This document shows, in pieces, positions 1 through 7,791 of a stretch of DNA of 64,000 bases (position 1 is the stretch's first letter; every line of letters starts with the position of its first letter). Position numbers and translations under genes: made by a program. Origin of the DNA: Sphingomonas sp. (GTDB taxonomy: Bacteria > Pseudomonadota > Alphaproteobacteria > Sphingomonadales > Sphingomonadaceae). Under the pieces are notes generated by a model that saw nothing but the letters and a program-made list of their open reading frames with translations, was not told the origin of the DNA and did not search any database. The stretch spans positions 1 to 64,000 of the forward strand of contig NZ_JAGHZV010000011.1 in the NCBI RefSeq assembly GCF_017745215.1, read 5' to 3'.

Positions 1-7
1 CTTCAAG

Positions 8-1111
8 CTACTCGCGTGCTTCGCCCGGCTCTCCCTCTCCAACTCGTGTGGGGCCGTTCGCCCCAAAACCGTCATCCCGGCGAATCTGGTCCAGCTCGAT
101 GCTCTCGAACAGCGCCTGGAAATTGCCGTTGCCGAAGCCCTCGTTCCCCTTGCGCTGGATGATCTCGAAGAAGATCGGACCAAACATCGTTTCGGTAAAG
201 ATTTGAAGAAGAATGCCTTCCTCGCCGACGTTGCCGTCGATGAGGATGCGGTTCGCCTTGAGCCGGGCGAGGTCCTCGCCGTGGCCGGGCACGCGCTTGT
301 CGACCAGCTCGTAATAGGTCTCGATCGTGTCCTGCAGCTTCACGCCGCGGGCGCGGAGCTTCTCGACCGTGCCGTAGATGTCGGGCGTGGTCAGCGCGAG
401 GTGCTGGATGCCCTCGCCATTATATTCGCGGATGAATTCCTCGATCTGGCTCTTGTCGTCCTGGCTCTCGTTCAGCGGGATGCGGATCGCCTTGTCGGGC
501 GCGATCATCGCCTGGCTGAACAGGCCGGTCGCCTGGCCCTTGATGTCGAAATACTTCTGCTCCTCGAAGTTGAAGAGCGTGCGGTAGAATTCGCTCCACA
601 CCCGCATCTGGCCGCGGCGGACATTGTGAGTGAGGTGGTCGAGCAGGTCGAGCCCGACGTTGTTCGCCGCCTCGGCTTCCCGCCAGCCTGGGAATTCGGC
701 CCAGTCGGCGTAGAGGTCGATACCGTCCTCGATGAAATAGAGGTAGCTGCCGCCGATGCCCATGATGACGGTGTCGTCCTCGTCGGTGGGCTTGGCGCCG
801 TGCTCGAGCGCCCAGGCCATCGCCTTGGCGGGATCGGCGACGCGGAAGGCCATCGCGCTCGCCGAGGCGCCATGCTCGCCGCGGAAGCTGGCGACGCGGC
901 CGGCCTCGTCGCGGTTGAGCATCAGGTTGATGCGGCCCTGCTTGTAGCGCGTGACGTTCTTGGTCGGATGCCGGTGCGTCGGCACGAAGCCCAATTGCTC
1001 GAACTGCTTTCCCATCGCCTCGGGATCGGGCGACGTGAATTCGACGAACTCGAAGCCGTTCAGACCCAGGGGGTTGGCGGCGGGGCGGGCGAGCGTGGCG
1101 CTGTCGGTCAT
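8..1111 (-). CDS. hpd: 4-hydroxyphenylpyruvate dioxygenase
   Basis: Converts 4-hydroxyphenylpyruvate to homogentisate in tyrosine catabolism (cytosolic, non-haem Fe(II)). The 367-aa protein has the two vicinal-oxygen-chelate halves of the family. The iron ligands are visible as His in DHLTHNV (about residue 160), His in GIQHLALTT (about 245) and Glu in FFEIIQR (about 316). The frame stays open another 30 codons upstream, but those residues are not family-like and cover the palindromes of the promoter, so I start at MTDSATLARP. It is divergent from a TetR gene across a 141-bp gap holding three inverted repeats. No other tyrosine-degradation gene is in the window. Identification is secure. Confidence 0.95.
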   Translation of the reverse strand: MTDSATLARPAANPLGLNGFEFVEFTSPDPEAMGKQFEQLGFVPTHRHPTKNVTRYKQGRINLMLNRDEAGRVASFRGEHGASASAMAFRVADPAKAMAWALEHGAKPTDEDDTVIMGIGGSYLYFIEDGIDLYADWAEFPGWREAEAANNVGLDLLDHLTHNVRRGQMRVWSEFYRTLFNFEEQKYFDIKGQATGLFSQAMIAPDKAIRIPLNESQDDKSQIEEFIREYNGEGIQHLALTTPDIYGTVEKLRARGVKLQDTIETYYELVDKRVPGHGEDLARLKANRILIDGNVGEEGILLQIFTETMFGPIFFEIIQRKGNEGFGNGNFQALFESIELDQIRRDDGFGANGPTRVGEGEPGEARE

Positions 1112-1140
1112 GAGGCGCGCCGATAGCGGAAATCGGCATA

Positions 1141-1158
1141 TAGTGTCAAATGATACTA
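1141..1158. promoter_or_regulatory. Inverted repeat upstream of hpd
   Basis: TAGTGTCA-AA-TGATACTA is an 8-bp inverted repeat with one mismatch, 30 bp before the hpd start codon. Its position suits an operator for hpd; the form is like Lrp/AsnC or TetR sites. Which protein binds it is unknown. Confidence 0.4.
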
Positions 1159-1183
1159 GGTTGCCGGAGCAGAAGTTGGGACG

Positions 1184-1203
1184 GATTGTTCGGTCGGACA
1201 ATC
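1184..1203. promoter_or_regulatory. Inverted repeat in the hpd / TetR intergenic region
   Basis: GATTGTTCGGTCGGACAATC is a near-perfect 20-bp palindrome between the two divergent genes. A second GTCCGACA half-site lies about 20 bp further on. It is a candidate operator for the TetR protein or for control of both promoters. Confidence 0.4.
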
Positions 1204-1236
1204 GTTCCGTTCCATTGTGGACAAGTCCGACAAAAT

Positions 1237-1254
1237 ATGACCATAGTCAGTCAT
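1237..1254. promoter_or_regulatory. Inverted repeat overlapping the TetR start codon
   Basis: ATGAC-N8-GTCAT overlaps the first bases of the TetR coding region, a position that would suit autorepression. This is inferred from symmetry and position only. Confidence 0.3.
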
Positions 1255-1855
1255 GACGTCGGTCGGCCTCCGCGAGCGCAAACGCGCCGGCACGCGCACG
1301 CGGATCCTCGATTCGGCGTGCGATCTCTTTTCGCTCAGGGGTGTGGACGCCGTGACGGTCGACGAGATCGCCACCGCGGCGGACGTGGGGAAGGGCACGG
1401 TCTACAATTATTTCGCGGCCAAGGAGGACATCGTCGTCGCCTATCTGGTCGCGCTCGACCGGCTGGCGCTCGACCGGATCGCGGCGCTGCCCCGGCCGGG
1501 GATGAGCGTCGCCGAGGCACTGGACGCTGCGGCGTGGAGCCTGCTCGAGGAGAAGCCGCCCTATGCCGGCTTCGTGCGGATCGCGCTGGCGCAGCGCTTC
1601 CTGTCGGAACAACCGTCCTTCGAGCTCGCCGAGTTCGACGCTGAATTGGACGATGTGCTCGAGGCGCTGTTCGAGCGCGTGATGGCGCGGCCCGGCATGC
1701 GGCGCTCGACGCCGATCCGCGAGCTGGTGCTGTCGTTTCGCACGATGCTGCTCGGGCTGATGTCGCTCTGGGCGACCGAGGGGCCGCCCTATATCGGCGC
1801 GCGAATGCTCACGCGCCGACACATGGCGCTGCTCGCCAAAGGGCTGGAGCTGTAG
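1253..1855 (+). CDS. TetR/AcrR family transcriptional regulator
   Basis: A 200-aa protein with an N-terminal TetR helix-turn-helix: residues 10-60 contain TRTRILDSACDLFSLRG, then VTVDEIATAADVGKGTVYNYF. The C-terminal ligand-binding part is too divergent to suggest an effector. It is divergent from hpd with palindromes between, so it may control itself, hpd, or both. TetR proteins usually repress and are released by a small ligand. There is no drug exporter next to it. The family call is secure; the target is inferred. Confidence 0.88.
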   Translation: MTSVGLRERKRAGTRTRILDSACDLFSLRGVDAVTVDEIATAADVGKGTVYNYFAAKEDIVVAYLVALDRLALDRIAALPRPGMSVAEALDAAAWSLLEEKPPYAGFVRIALAQRFLSEQPSFELAEFDAELDDVLEALFERVMARPGMRRSTPIRELVLSFRTMLLGLMSLWATEGPPYIGARMLTRRHMALLAKGLEL

Positions 1856-1886
1856 GAAGCTCGGATCGAGTTTGACCGAACCCCAC

Positions 1887-1968
1887 CGTCATCCCGGCGA
1901 AAGCCGGGAACCAGGGTTGCAGAGGACGTCGCTCGTGGCCCTGGGTCCCGGCTTTCTCCGGGATGACG
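1887..1968. repeat. REP-like intergenic palindrome, long form (copy 1)
   Basis: Begins CGTCATCCCGGCGAAAGCCG and ends with the inverse arm (CCCGGCTTTCTCCGGGATGACG), with an inner CCAGGG/CCCTGG pair. The whole 82 bp can fold into a two-level hairpin. It sits between the convergent ends of the TetR and lipoprotein genes. Six further copies are in the window, none inside the island. Confidence 0.85.
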
Positions 1969-1998
1969 ATTCGATGGGATGACGGTTGAAAGCGCGGC

Positions 1999-2862
1999 CT
2001 AGGATCCACGCTCCGGCGCCTTCCCGCCGCACGCCACCGAATAGCCGCTCATGGTCGGCTCGTCGGGGCCGCCGAGCGTGGTGATCGACATCGCGGCGAG
2101 GCGATCCGCCGCGATCCAGGTGAAGCCGCATTCGCCATAGCCGGTGCCGGCGCAGCTGTCGGTTTCGGGGAAGCGCTTGCGCAAGTCCCCGCCGAAGTCG
2201 ACCTCCGCCTTGCTCGGCAGCGGCGACCAGCCCGCGGCCGCCAGCGTGCGGCGGGCCTCGGGATAGGTCTGGCTGAGGATCGCGGTAGGCACGCGGTACT
2301 TGCCGCCGCACACCAGGTCGTCGCCAGTGACGCGGTCGAAGCTGAGGTTGGCGCCGCTGAGGTTCACCTGGCCCTGCGCCACCGGATCGGGGCTCCAGAC
2401 GCGCAGATGGTCGCCCACCTGCTCGACCGAGTCGATCGCGACCCCGTCCTTGCCCTTGGCGAAGAGCACGCCGACCAGCCTGTCGCCCTCGAAGAAGGCG
2501 AGGTTGGCGTCGATGCCCTTGCAGCGGCCGCTGGTCATCGCTTCGAGCCCGCGGACGACGAGCACCACCTGGAACTGGCGGAAAGTCGCTTCCTGCGTCA
2601 CGTGCCAGCCCTTCCCGGAGGCGAGCTTGCCGGCGGCGGACTTGGGCGCGATGAAGCGCTCATCGCACCAGCTCTGGTCCGCCGGAAGCGGCTTGACGCT
2701 GGGCAGTTCGGCCAGCCGTACCAGGCTGGCGCCGGTGACGTTGGAGCGCAGCGCATAGCCCGCGCCCGATTGCGCCGGCTTCGAGGTCGAGCCCTTGCCC
2801 TGGTCCGGACCCGAGGAACAGGCAGCGATCGCCAGGGCCAGGAACGGTGCGGCTCGCTTCAT
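1999..2862 (-). CDS. Hypothetical lipoprotein
   Basis: A 287-aa protein with a lipoprotein signal: a charged start, a hydrophobic run and the lipobox LAIAAC, giving Cys15 as the likely lipidated residue. The mature part has several cysteines (SWCDERF, SGRCKG, DLVCGG, DSCAG, YGECGF, VACGG), suggesting a disulphide-bonded periplasmic domain. I do not recognise the family. It starts 4 bp after the stop of the upstream flavoprotein gene, so the two are probably co-transcribed. Function unknown. Confidence 0.75.
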   Translation of the reverse strand: MKRAAPFLALAIAACSSGPDQGKGSTSKPAQSGAGYALRSNVTGASLVRLAELPSVKPLPADQSWCDERFIAPKSAAGKLASGKGWHVTQEATFRQFQVVLVVRGLEAMTSGRCKGIDANLAFFEGDRLVGVLFAKGKDGVAIDSVEQVGDHLRVWSPDPVAQGQVNLSGANLSFDRVTGDDLVCGGKYRVPTAILSQTYPEARRTLAAAGWSPLPSKAEVDFGGDLRKRFPETDSCAGTGYGECGFTWIAADRLAAMSITTLGGPDEPTMSGYSVACGGKAPERGS

Positions 2863-2866
2863 CGTC

Positions 2867-4213
2867 CTATAGTCCTTCGCCGCCCACCCAATGCGCGTTC
2901 GAGAGCCGGCGGGCGAGGCTCCAGGTCTGGGTGCGGATGTCGGGCACCGCGACGATCTCCCAGAAGGCGCCGCGGGTCATCGGCCCAAGTGCATAGAGCT
3001 CGGGATTGATCCGGCCGTCCGCCGCGATCGTCTGCGCCTGGTTGTCGACATCGATGCCGAGATGCGCCGCGTCGGGCCGCAGCATCCCGCGCTCGGCGAG
3101 GCGGCGGAGCAGCGGCTCGGTGGTGCGCATCAAGTCGCCCTGGGGGCCGGTGCAGTTGACGATGCGCTGGACCGCCATCGTCTCGGCCGCAGCGGCACCG
3201 CGCGGGCGCCAGTTCAGCCGGATGTCGGCGTCGCGCTCGGTGAAGCCCAAAGTCTTGCCGGCGATCACGCTGAGCTGGCCTGAGTCGATCAGCCGCTGGA
3301 GCCGGTTGAACACCTCGGGCGCGAGGCGGTGGCGGTGGACGTCCCACCAGGGGCGCAGGTGCCGCAGGAAGCGCGCGCGCTCGGCCTCGGTGGCGTTGCC
3401 CCACATCGCCTGGGTGAAGGGGCGGAACTCGTCGACGGCGTTGCGCCAGCCGATCGTCTCGGCGCGGCGGCGCAGGTTGCGGACGAGTTCGGATGCGACG
3501 GTGGCGGGACGTTCCTCGAGCTTCTTCCACTCGGTCGCGGGCTCGTGCATCCGCGGGAGCAGCCCGCGGCGCGAGAGCGCGACCATCCTGCCCCGGAAGC
3601 CCCGCGCCTCGAGCATCAGCGCGACGTCGACCATGGTGAGGCCGGTGCCGATGATCAGCACCGTATCGTCGTCGCCGAGACCTTGCGAGACGTCGGGCGC
3701 CCAGGGATCGCCCTTGTAGCGCGGCGATGCGAGCATCGCGGCGTCGAGCCCGGGCGGGTCGTGCGGCGGGAGATTGCCCACCGCGAGCACCGCGGCGTCG
3801 GCGTGGAGCGTGCGGTCGCCGAGGTCGAGCGTGACGCCGCCATTGGTGTGGAGATCGCGGACTTCGCCTTGCACCAGCGTCAGCCGGTCGCCCGAGTTGC
3901 GGAGCGCCGCCTGGAGCAGCTCGCGGAGATATTCGCCGTAGACCAGCCGCGGCACGAAGGCCTTGGCCGCGTCGACCATCCCGCGCCCCTCGAGCCAGCG
4001 GACGAAATGGCCGGGATCGTCGGGGAAGGCGCTCATGTTGCCGGCGCGCACGTTGAGGACATGGCTCGGGTGCGCGGCGCCATAGGCGAGGCCGATGCCG
4101 GGCTGCGATCCGCGCTCGATCAGCGTCGCGCGCGGGCCCTGGTGGCGGAGGAGGTTGATCGCCTGGAGCGTGCCGGAGAAGCCCGCGCCCACGATCGCGA
4201 CGTGGTTGATCAT
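2867..4213 (-). CDS. FAD/NAD(P)-binding oxidoreductase
   Basis: A 448-aa two-dinucleotide-fold flavoprotein. Residues 5-15 form the FAD Rossmann motif VAIVGAGFSGT; a second nucleotide motif, VLIIGTGLTMVDVAL, lies near residue 190. Conserved family features include GIGLAYG, HVLNVRAGNM and the C-terminal YALGPMTRGAFWEI. This matches the FAD-NAD(P)-binding group (NAD_binding_9 type) related to lysine/ornithine N-monooxygenases; the substrate is unknown. I start at MINHVAIVGAG rather than 16 codons upstream, because the longer form would overlap the preceding gene and add non-conserved sequence. It lies 10 bp after the small membrane gene. Confidence 0.82.
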   Translation of the reverse strand: MINHVAIVGAGFSGTLQAINLLRHQGPRATLIERGSQPGIGLAYGAAHPSHVLNVRAGNMSAFPDDPGHFVRWLEGRGMVDAAKAFVPRLVYGEYLRELLQAALRNSGDRLTLVQGEVRDLHTNGGVTLDLGDRTLHADAAVLAVGNLPPHDPPGLDAAMLASPRYKGDPWAPDVSQGLGDDDTVLIIGTGLTMVDVALMLEARGFRGRMVALSRRGLLPRMHEPATEWKKLEERPATVASELVRNLRRRAETIGWRNAVDEFRPFTQAMWGNATEAERARFLRHLRPWWDVHRHRLAPEVFNRLQRLIDSGQLSVIAGKTLGFTERDADIRLNWRPRGAAAAETMAVQRIVNCTGPQGDLMRTTEPLLRRLAERGMLRPDAAHLGIDVDNQAQTIAADGRINPELYALGPMTRGAFWEIVAVPDIRTQTWSLARRLSNAHWVGGEGL

Positions 4214-4223
4214 CGCTGGCCTG

Positions 4224-4490
4224 TCAGATTTCGTATTCGAGCTGCCACTCGGGCTCTTCATAGGCCGGCTTGCGCTCGGTGAAGGCCGGCTGGCGCGCGA
4301 GCATCTCGCCGTAGAGCTGCTTCACCCGATCGCTCGCGGTGCGCATGAAGACCGTGGGCAGGACGGCATGGACGATGCAGGCGAGCCCCCCGACCACCAT
4401 GATCGCGCCGAAGCGCGCGGCGGTATGGGCATGCTCGGCATAGCTTTCGCCGACGCTCCGGGGATGGGCGAGGAAATAGCGCTCGATCAT
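4224..4490 (-). CDS. Small membrane protein, DUF6356-like
   Basis: An 88-aa protein with one or two membrane segments (about residues 25-50) after a conserved N-terminal block, HPRSVGESY-x-EH. The charged C-tail has no recognisable domain. A paralogue of 84 aa at 33805-34059 shares HPRSVGESY, the AxxFGAM/IM stretch and the CxxHAxLP motif. I recall this pattern as DUF6356, a family of unknown function in sphingomonads; that label is from memory. It heads the oxidoreductase-lipoprotein operon and is divergent from the transporter at 4597. Confidence 0.75.
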   Translation of the reverse strand: MIERYFLAHPRSVGESYAEHAHTAARFGAIMVVGGLACIVHAVLPTVFMRTASDRVKQLYGEMLARQPAFTERKPAYEEPEWQLEYEI

Positions 4491-4596
4491 GCGCCCTTCC
4501 TACCCAGCATGTTGCAGCGCCGCAACGGCTCTGGCTTGGCAAAGCGGCTCGGGCGTGGTTTTGTGAGCGGTAACAAGAACACAGGGGAGGGGACCC

Positions 4597-6282
4597 ATGG
4601 CCACGGCCGCCGACGAGCAGCCCACGCATCATCGCGCCACCACCAACGAGAAGATGGTGATCGCCGCTTCCTCGCTGGGGACGGTGTTCGAATGGTATGA
4701 TTTCTATCTCTACGGCCTGCTCGCGACGACGATCTCGACGCAGTTCTTCTCGGGGGTGAACGAGACGACGGGGTTCATCTTCGCGCTCGCCGCCTTCGCC
4801 GCGGGGTTCGCGGTGCGGCCGTTCGGCGCGCTTGTCTTCGGGCGGATCGGCGACCTCGTCGGGCGCAAATACACCTTCCTGGTGACGATGAGCATCATGG
4901 GCCTCTCCACCTTCGCGGTGGGCCTGCTGCCGAGCTTCGCGTCGGTGGGCGTGGCGGCGCCGATCGCGCTGGTGAGCCTCCGCGTGCTCCAGGGCCTCGC
5001 GCTCGGCGGGCAATATGGCGGCGCGGCGACCTATGTCGCGGAGCATGCGCCGAACCACAAGCGCGGGCTCTACACCGCCTGGATCCAGACCACCGCGACG
5101 CTGGGCCTGTTCGCGTCGCTGCTGGTGGTGATCGGCACGCGCAGCGCGATCGGCCAGGCTGCGTTCGACAGCTGGGGCTGGCGCGTGCCCTTCCTCGCCT
5201 CGGCGGTGCTGCTGCTGGTGTCGCTGTGGATCCGCCTCCAGCTCAACGAGAGCCCGGTCTACCAGCGGATGAAGGCGCAGGGGGCCACGTCGAAGGCGCC
5301 GCTCACCGAGGCGTTCCTGCGCTGGGGCAATTTCAAATATGTCCTGATCGCGCTGTTCGGCGCGGTCGCGGGCCAGGCGGTGGTCTGGTACACCGGCCAG
5401 TTCCAGGCGATGTTTTTCCTCGAGAAGCAGCTCAAGGTCGACAATGCGACGACCTGGACGCTGATCGCGACGGCGCTGGCGATCGGCACGCCCTTCTTCA
5501 TCTTCTTCGGCTGGCTGTCGGATCGGATCGGGCGCAAGCCGATCATCCTCACCGGCTGCGCGCTGGCGGCGGTGGCCTATTTCCCGCTGTTCGCGATGCT
5601 GACCCAGGCGGCGAACCCGGCGCTGGCCGAGGCGCAGGCGAGGGCCCCGGTGAAGGTGATCACCACCGAGGCGAGCTGCTCCTTCCTGTTCGACCCCGTC
5701 GGCAAGAACAAGTTCGACACCACCGGATGCGACGTGGCGCGCGCGTTCCTTGCAAAGGCGGGCGTGCCCTATACTCGCCTCGAGCAGGCGGCGAGCGCGG
5801 CCGCCCCCAAGGATTCGGTGACGGTCGAAGTCGGCGGCAAGCAGATCCTCCCGCCCGACAGCTTCGCGCTCGAGGACCCGGCGCACCGCAAGGAACTGAT
5901 CGGGCTGTTCGAGGGCGAGATGAAGGGCGCGCTTTCCGCCGCCGGCTATCCCGCCAAGGCCGACCCGGCGCGGATCGACCGGCCGCGGGTGATCGCGATC
6001 CTGGTCGCGCTCGTGCTGCTGGTGACGATGGTCTACGGCCCGATCGCGGCAATGCTGGTCGAGCTCTTCCCGAGCCGGATCCGCTACACCTCGATGTCCT
6101 TGCCCTATCACATCGGCAACGGCTGGTTCGGCGGTTTCCTGCCGGCGACGGCCTTCGCGATGGTGGCGGCAAGCGGAGATATCTATTTCGGGCTCTGGTA
6201 CCCCGTGGTGATCGCCGCGGCGACGGCGGTGATCGGGCTGCTGTTCCTGCCAGAGACGCGGAAATGGAATATCGACGATTGA
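4597..6282 (+). CDS. MHS-family MFS transporter with a soluble insertion
   Basis: A 561-aa major facilitator of the metabolite:H+ symporter type, inner membrane. The N-terminus carries the family signature GTVFEWYDFYLYG, and the loop motifs GRIGDLVGRKY and WLSDRIGRKP are both present. About 110 residues (roughly 345-455, NPALAEAQARAP to the next helix at VIAILVALVLL) are hydrophilic and interrupt the C-terminal half, so the protein is longer than the usual 430-460 aa. Relatives carry dicarboxylates, proline/betaine or shikimate; the substrate here cannot be read. The ribosome site is AGGGGA before ATG. A strong hairpin follows the stop codon. Confidence 0.88.
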   Translation: MATAADEQPTHHRATTNEKMVIAASSLGTVFEWYDFYLYGLLATTISTQFFSGVNETTGFIFALAAFAAGFAVRPFGALVFGRIGDLVGRKYTFLVTMSIMGLSTFAVGLLPSFASVGVAAPIALVSLRVLQGLALGGQYGGAATYVAEHAPNHKRGLYTAWIQTTATLGLFASLLVVIGTRSAIGQAAFDSWGWRVPFLASAVLLLVSLWIRLQLNESPVYQRMKAQGATSKAPLTEAFLRWGNFKYVLIALFGAVAGQAVVWYTGQFQAMFFLEKQLKVDNATTWTLIATALAIGTPFFIFFGWLSDRIGRKPIILTGCALAAVAYFPLFAMLTQAANPALAEAQARAPVKVITTEASCSFLFDPVGKNKFDTTGCDVARAFLAKAGVPYTRLEQAASAAAPKDSVTVEVGGKQILPPDSFALEDPAHRKELIGLFEGEMKGALSAAGYPAKADPARIDRPRVIAILVALVLLVTMVYGPIAAMLVELFPSRIRYTSMSLPYHIGNGWFGGFLPATAFAMVAASGDIYFGLWYPVVIAAATAVIGLLFLPETRKWNIDD

Positions 6283-6287
6283 GGTTT

Positions 6288-6325
6288 CCCCGCCGCGTTC
6301 CGGCAAGCACCGGGACGCGGCGGGG
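6288..6325 (+). terminator. Hairpin terminator after the MHS transporter
   Basis: A 16-bp GC-rich stem (CCCCGCCGCGTTCCGG pairing with CCGGGACGCGGCGGGG, one G.T pair) and a 6-nt loop start 6 bp after the stop codon. There is no U-tract, so termination strength is uncertain. Confidence 0.55.
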
Positions 6326-6402
6326 AGCGCGAACGATCGATCATCTCGACGCTTGACCCGCCCCGCGGCTTTCCCTAACGGGCGGCTCCACGCTTCGGCA
6401 TT

Positions 6403-6477
6403 GGCCCCTTCGTCTAGCGGTTAGGACGCGGCCCTTTCACGGCTGAAACACGGGTTCGATTCCCGTAGGGGTCACCA
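6403..6477 (+). tRNA. tRNA-Glu (anticodon UUC)
   Basis: The full cloverleaf can be drawn: acceptor GGCCCCT/AGGGGTC, anticodon stem CGGCC/GGCTG around the loop CTTTCAC (anticodon TTC), T-arm CGGG-TTCGATT-CCCG, and an encoded CCA. The last part of the gene is the target of the island that follows: the 15-bp sequence starting at 6464 is repeated at 19178. Confidence 0.97.
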
Positions 6478-6478
6478 A
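6464..6478 (+). repeat. Left attachment repeat (attL) in tRNA-Glu
   Basis: CGTAGGGGTCACCAA covers the T-stem end, acceptor and CCA of the tRNA plus one base, and is repeated exactly at 19178-19192. Insertion keeps the tRNA intact. Confidence 0.85.
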
Positions 6479-6724
6479 CGTCAAGTGGAAAATGGCGGAA
6501 ATCCGCCGTTTGGGACGATTTGAATAAAGTCGTCCCCACTGTTGGTCCCACATTTTTTGGCAGCTTCAGTGACATGAACTGACATGCCATTGGACCGCGT
6601 TGCGATTCTCTTCCCGAAAGCTGGATATACATATCGACTGCTTTCGGGCCGCAAACTGAAAGATCGGTTTCAGCGGTAAATCGCGTGAAACGGACATTGG
6701 TCCCCGATGATGGACCAGTCGAAC

Positions 6725-7330
6725 TCAGTCTCTTCGATTAGAGAGGCGGTAGGTCCCGCTGGTCTCCGCTGAAGTCCAATAGATACCCGTTATTTCGTCT
6801 TGCAACGTCGGATCTAGATCGAGAATTGCCGCGCCTCTGTAGCTCTTACTCGCTGCGCCGGGTCCCGGGTTGGTGGTGACCAGGAATATATAGTGTAGTT
6901 GCGGCAATCCCGACTCCGGATCCTTTTTCGGCGCCGTGGAAAGCGTTACGGATCGTGAGCCTGGCGCGATCACCGTCATGCTAACCTTCAGGAAATCCTG
7001 TTTAACGATCGCTTTGGCCGCGATCTTGCGCCCCTGGCCCTGCGCGCCGCCCAGCGCAATCTCCATATCCCATTGGCCATGTATATCCGGATAGAGCCAT
7101 GCATTGAGCTTGGGTATGCGGCGCCAGAACCATCGCCATCCAACGGTGAACCAAAAGAAGAGGATGAGCTGCAAAAAGCTCGATCCCCCGAACGCGAAGG
7201 TTGCCGCCGGCCACAGCCCTATTTCCTTGCCGCCAAAGCTGACCAGCGCCGCGAATAACAGCAAGGCCAGGCTAGCATAGATCACCGCGATCCAGCAGAT
7301 TACGATACGGACGGGCAAAAGGCCGATCAC
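6725..7330 (-). CDS. cap15: Cap15-like CBASS effector (2TM plus beta-rich domain), first copy
   Basis: A 201-aa protein with two membrane helices (about residues 7-31 and 39-65) and then a beta-rich cytosolic domain opening with LNAWLYPDIHGQWDMEI. That layout and the P-D-x-x-G-x-W motif match the S-2TM-beta effectors of CBASS (Cap15), whose beta-barrel binds the cyclic nucleotide and drives membrane disruption. It starts with GTG, overlapping the stop of the 154-aa gene (GTGA), so translation is coupled. It is the last gene of a three-gene cassette divergent from the CD-NTase. A longer relative is at 7788. Family assignment comes from architecture and motif, not a search. Confidence 0.72.
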   Translation of the reverse strand: MIGLLPVRIVICWIAVIYASLALLLFAALVSFGGKEIGLWPAATFAFGGSSFLQLILFFWFTVGWRWFWRRIPKLNAWLYPDIHGQWDMEIALGGAQGQGRKIAAKAIVKQDFLKVSMTVIAPGSRSVTLSTAPKKDPESGLPQLHYIFLVTTNPGPGAASKSYRGAAILDLDPTLQDEITGIYWTSAETSGTYRLSNRRD

Positions 7331-7791
7331 CGCGTGGATCCGAACCAGATCTCGTGGCCGCGCTCGAAGATCGCTATGCCGAAGTCTCGGCTGGCAATCC
7401 CGGTCGCGCGCACCCCCGGCAATGCCGAACCGAACAGGGCAGCGACATAACGCCCGCCAAAATGCCGGCTGCGGTCCAGCACGATGCCCCGCACGATCGG
7501 CGGCGAGAAATATTGCGCGATGGCAAGCGGATTCAATGCACTCGATAGGACGTGGAAACCGTCATGATAGGGGCCAGCCTGTTGCGATATCGCTGCCAGG
7601 AAGCCGCCGAGCTGGTCGCCGGTGGCCAGTTGGGGCGTGCTGTCGCGCAGCGGCAGGATAGGCAGGCGCTCCGGCGCGTCGCAAATGATCAGGCCGATCC
7701 CGGAAAACCCATCGCCGGCCCGGCTCGCCACGTCCGCGAGCAGTCCGGCGAGCGCGCCGACCAAGCCGACAGGGGGGGGCTGCGTGTTCAT
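7327..7791 (-). CDS. Small DisA_N-like (diadenylate-cyclase-fold) protein in the CBASS cassette
   Basis: A 154-aa soluble protein between two Cap15-like genes, overlapping both by 4 bp. The C-terminal half resembles the DisA_N/CdaA fold. YHDGFHVL (residues 75-82) lies where cyclases have LHDGAV, and GGRYVAALFGS (112-122) lies where they have GTRHRAA. A strand, GIASRDFGIAIFERG, then corresponds to the cyclase VSEETG region. Both catalytic motifs are altered (DGA to DGF, RHR to RYV), so cyclase activity is doubtful; nucleotide binding or an accessory role is more likely. A run of eight C's lies in codons 5-7. It could also be an unrelated alpha/beta protein; the match was made by eye. Confidence 0.6.
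   Translation of the reverse strand: MNTQPPPVGLVGALAGLLADVASRAGDGFSGIGLIICDAPERLPILPLRDSTPQLATGDQLGGFLAAISQQAGPYHDGFHVLSSALNPLAIAQYFSPPIVRGIVLDRSRHFGGRYVAALFGSALPGVRATGIASRDFGIAIFERGHEIWFGSTR
7772..7779 (-). repeat. Homopolymer tract (8 C) in the DisA_N-like gene
   Basis: Eight G's on the plus strand (C8 in the coding sense) encode Pro5-Pro7. One-base slippage would shift the frame almost at the start of the gene, as at phase-variable loci. The length is modest, so this is only a possibility. Confidence 0.5.

Noticed and set aside
6414..6632. 72-codon minus-strand frame ending GNRTRVSAVKGPRP
   Set aside because: This is the reverse reading of the tRNA-Glu gene, a well-known source of false proteins.
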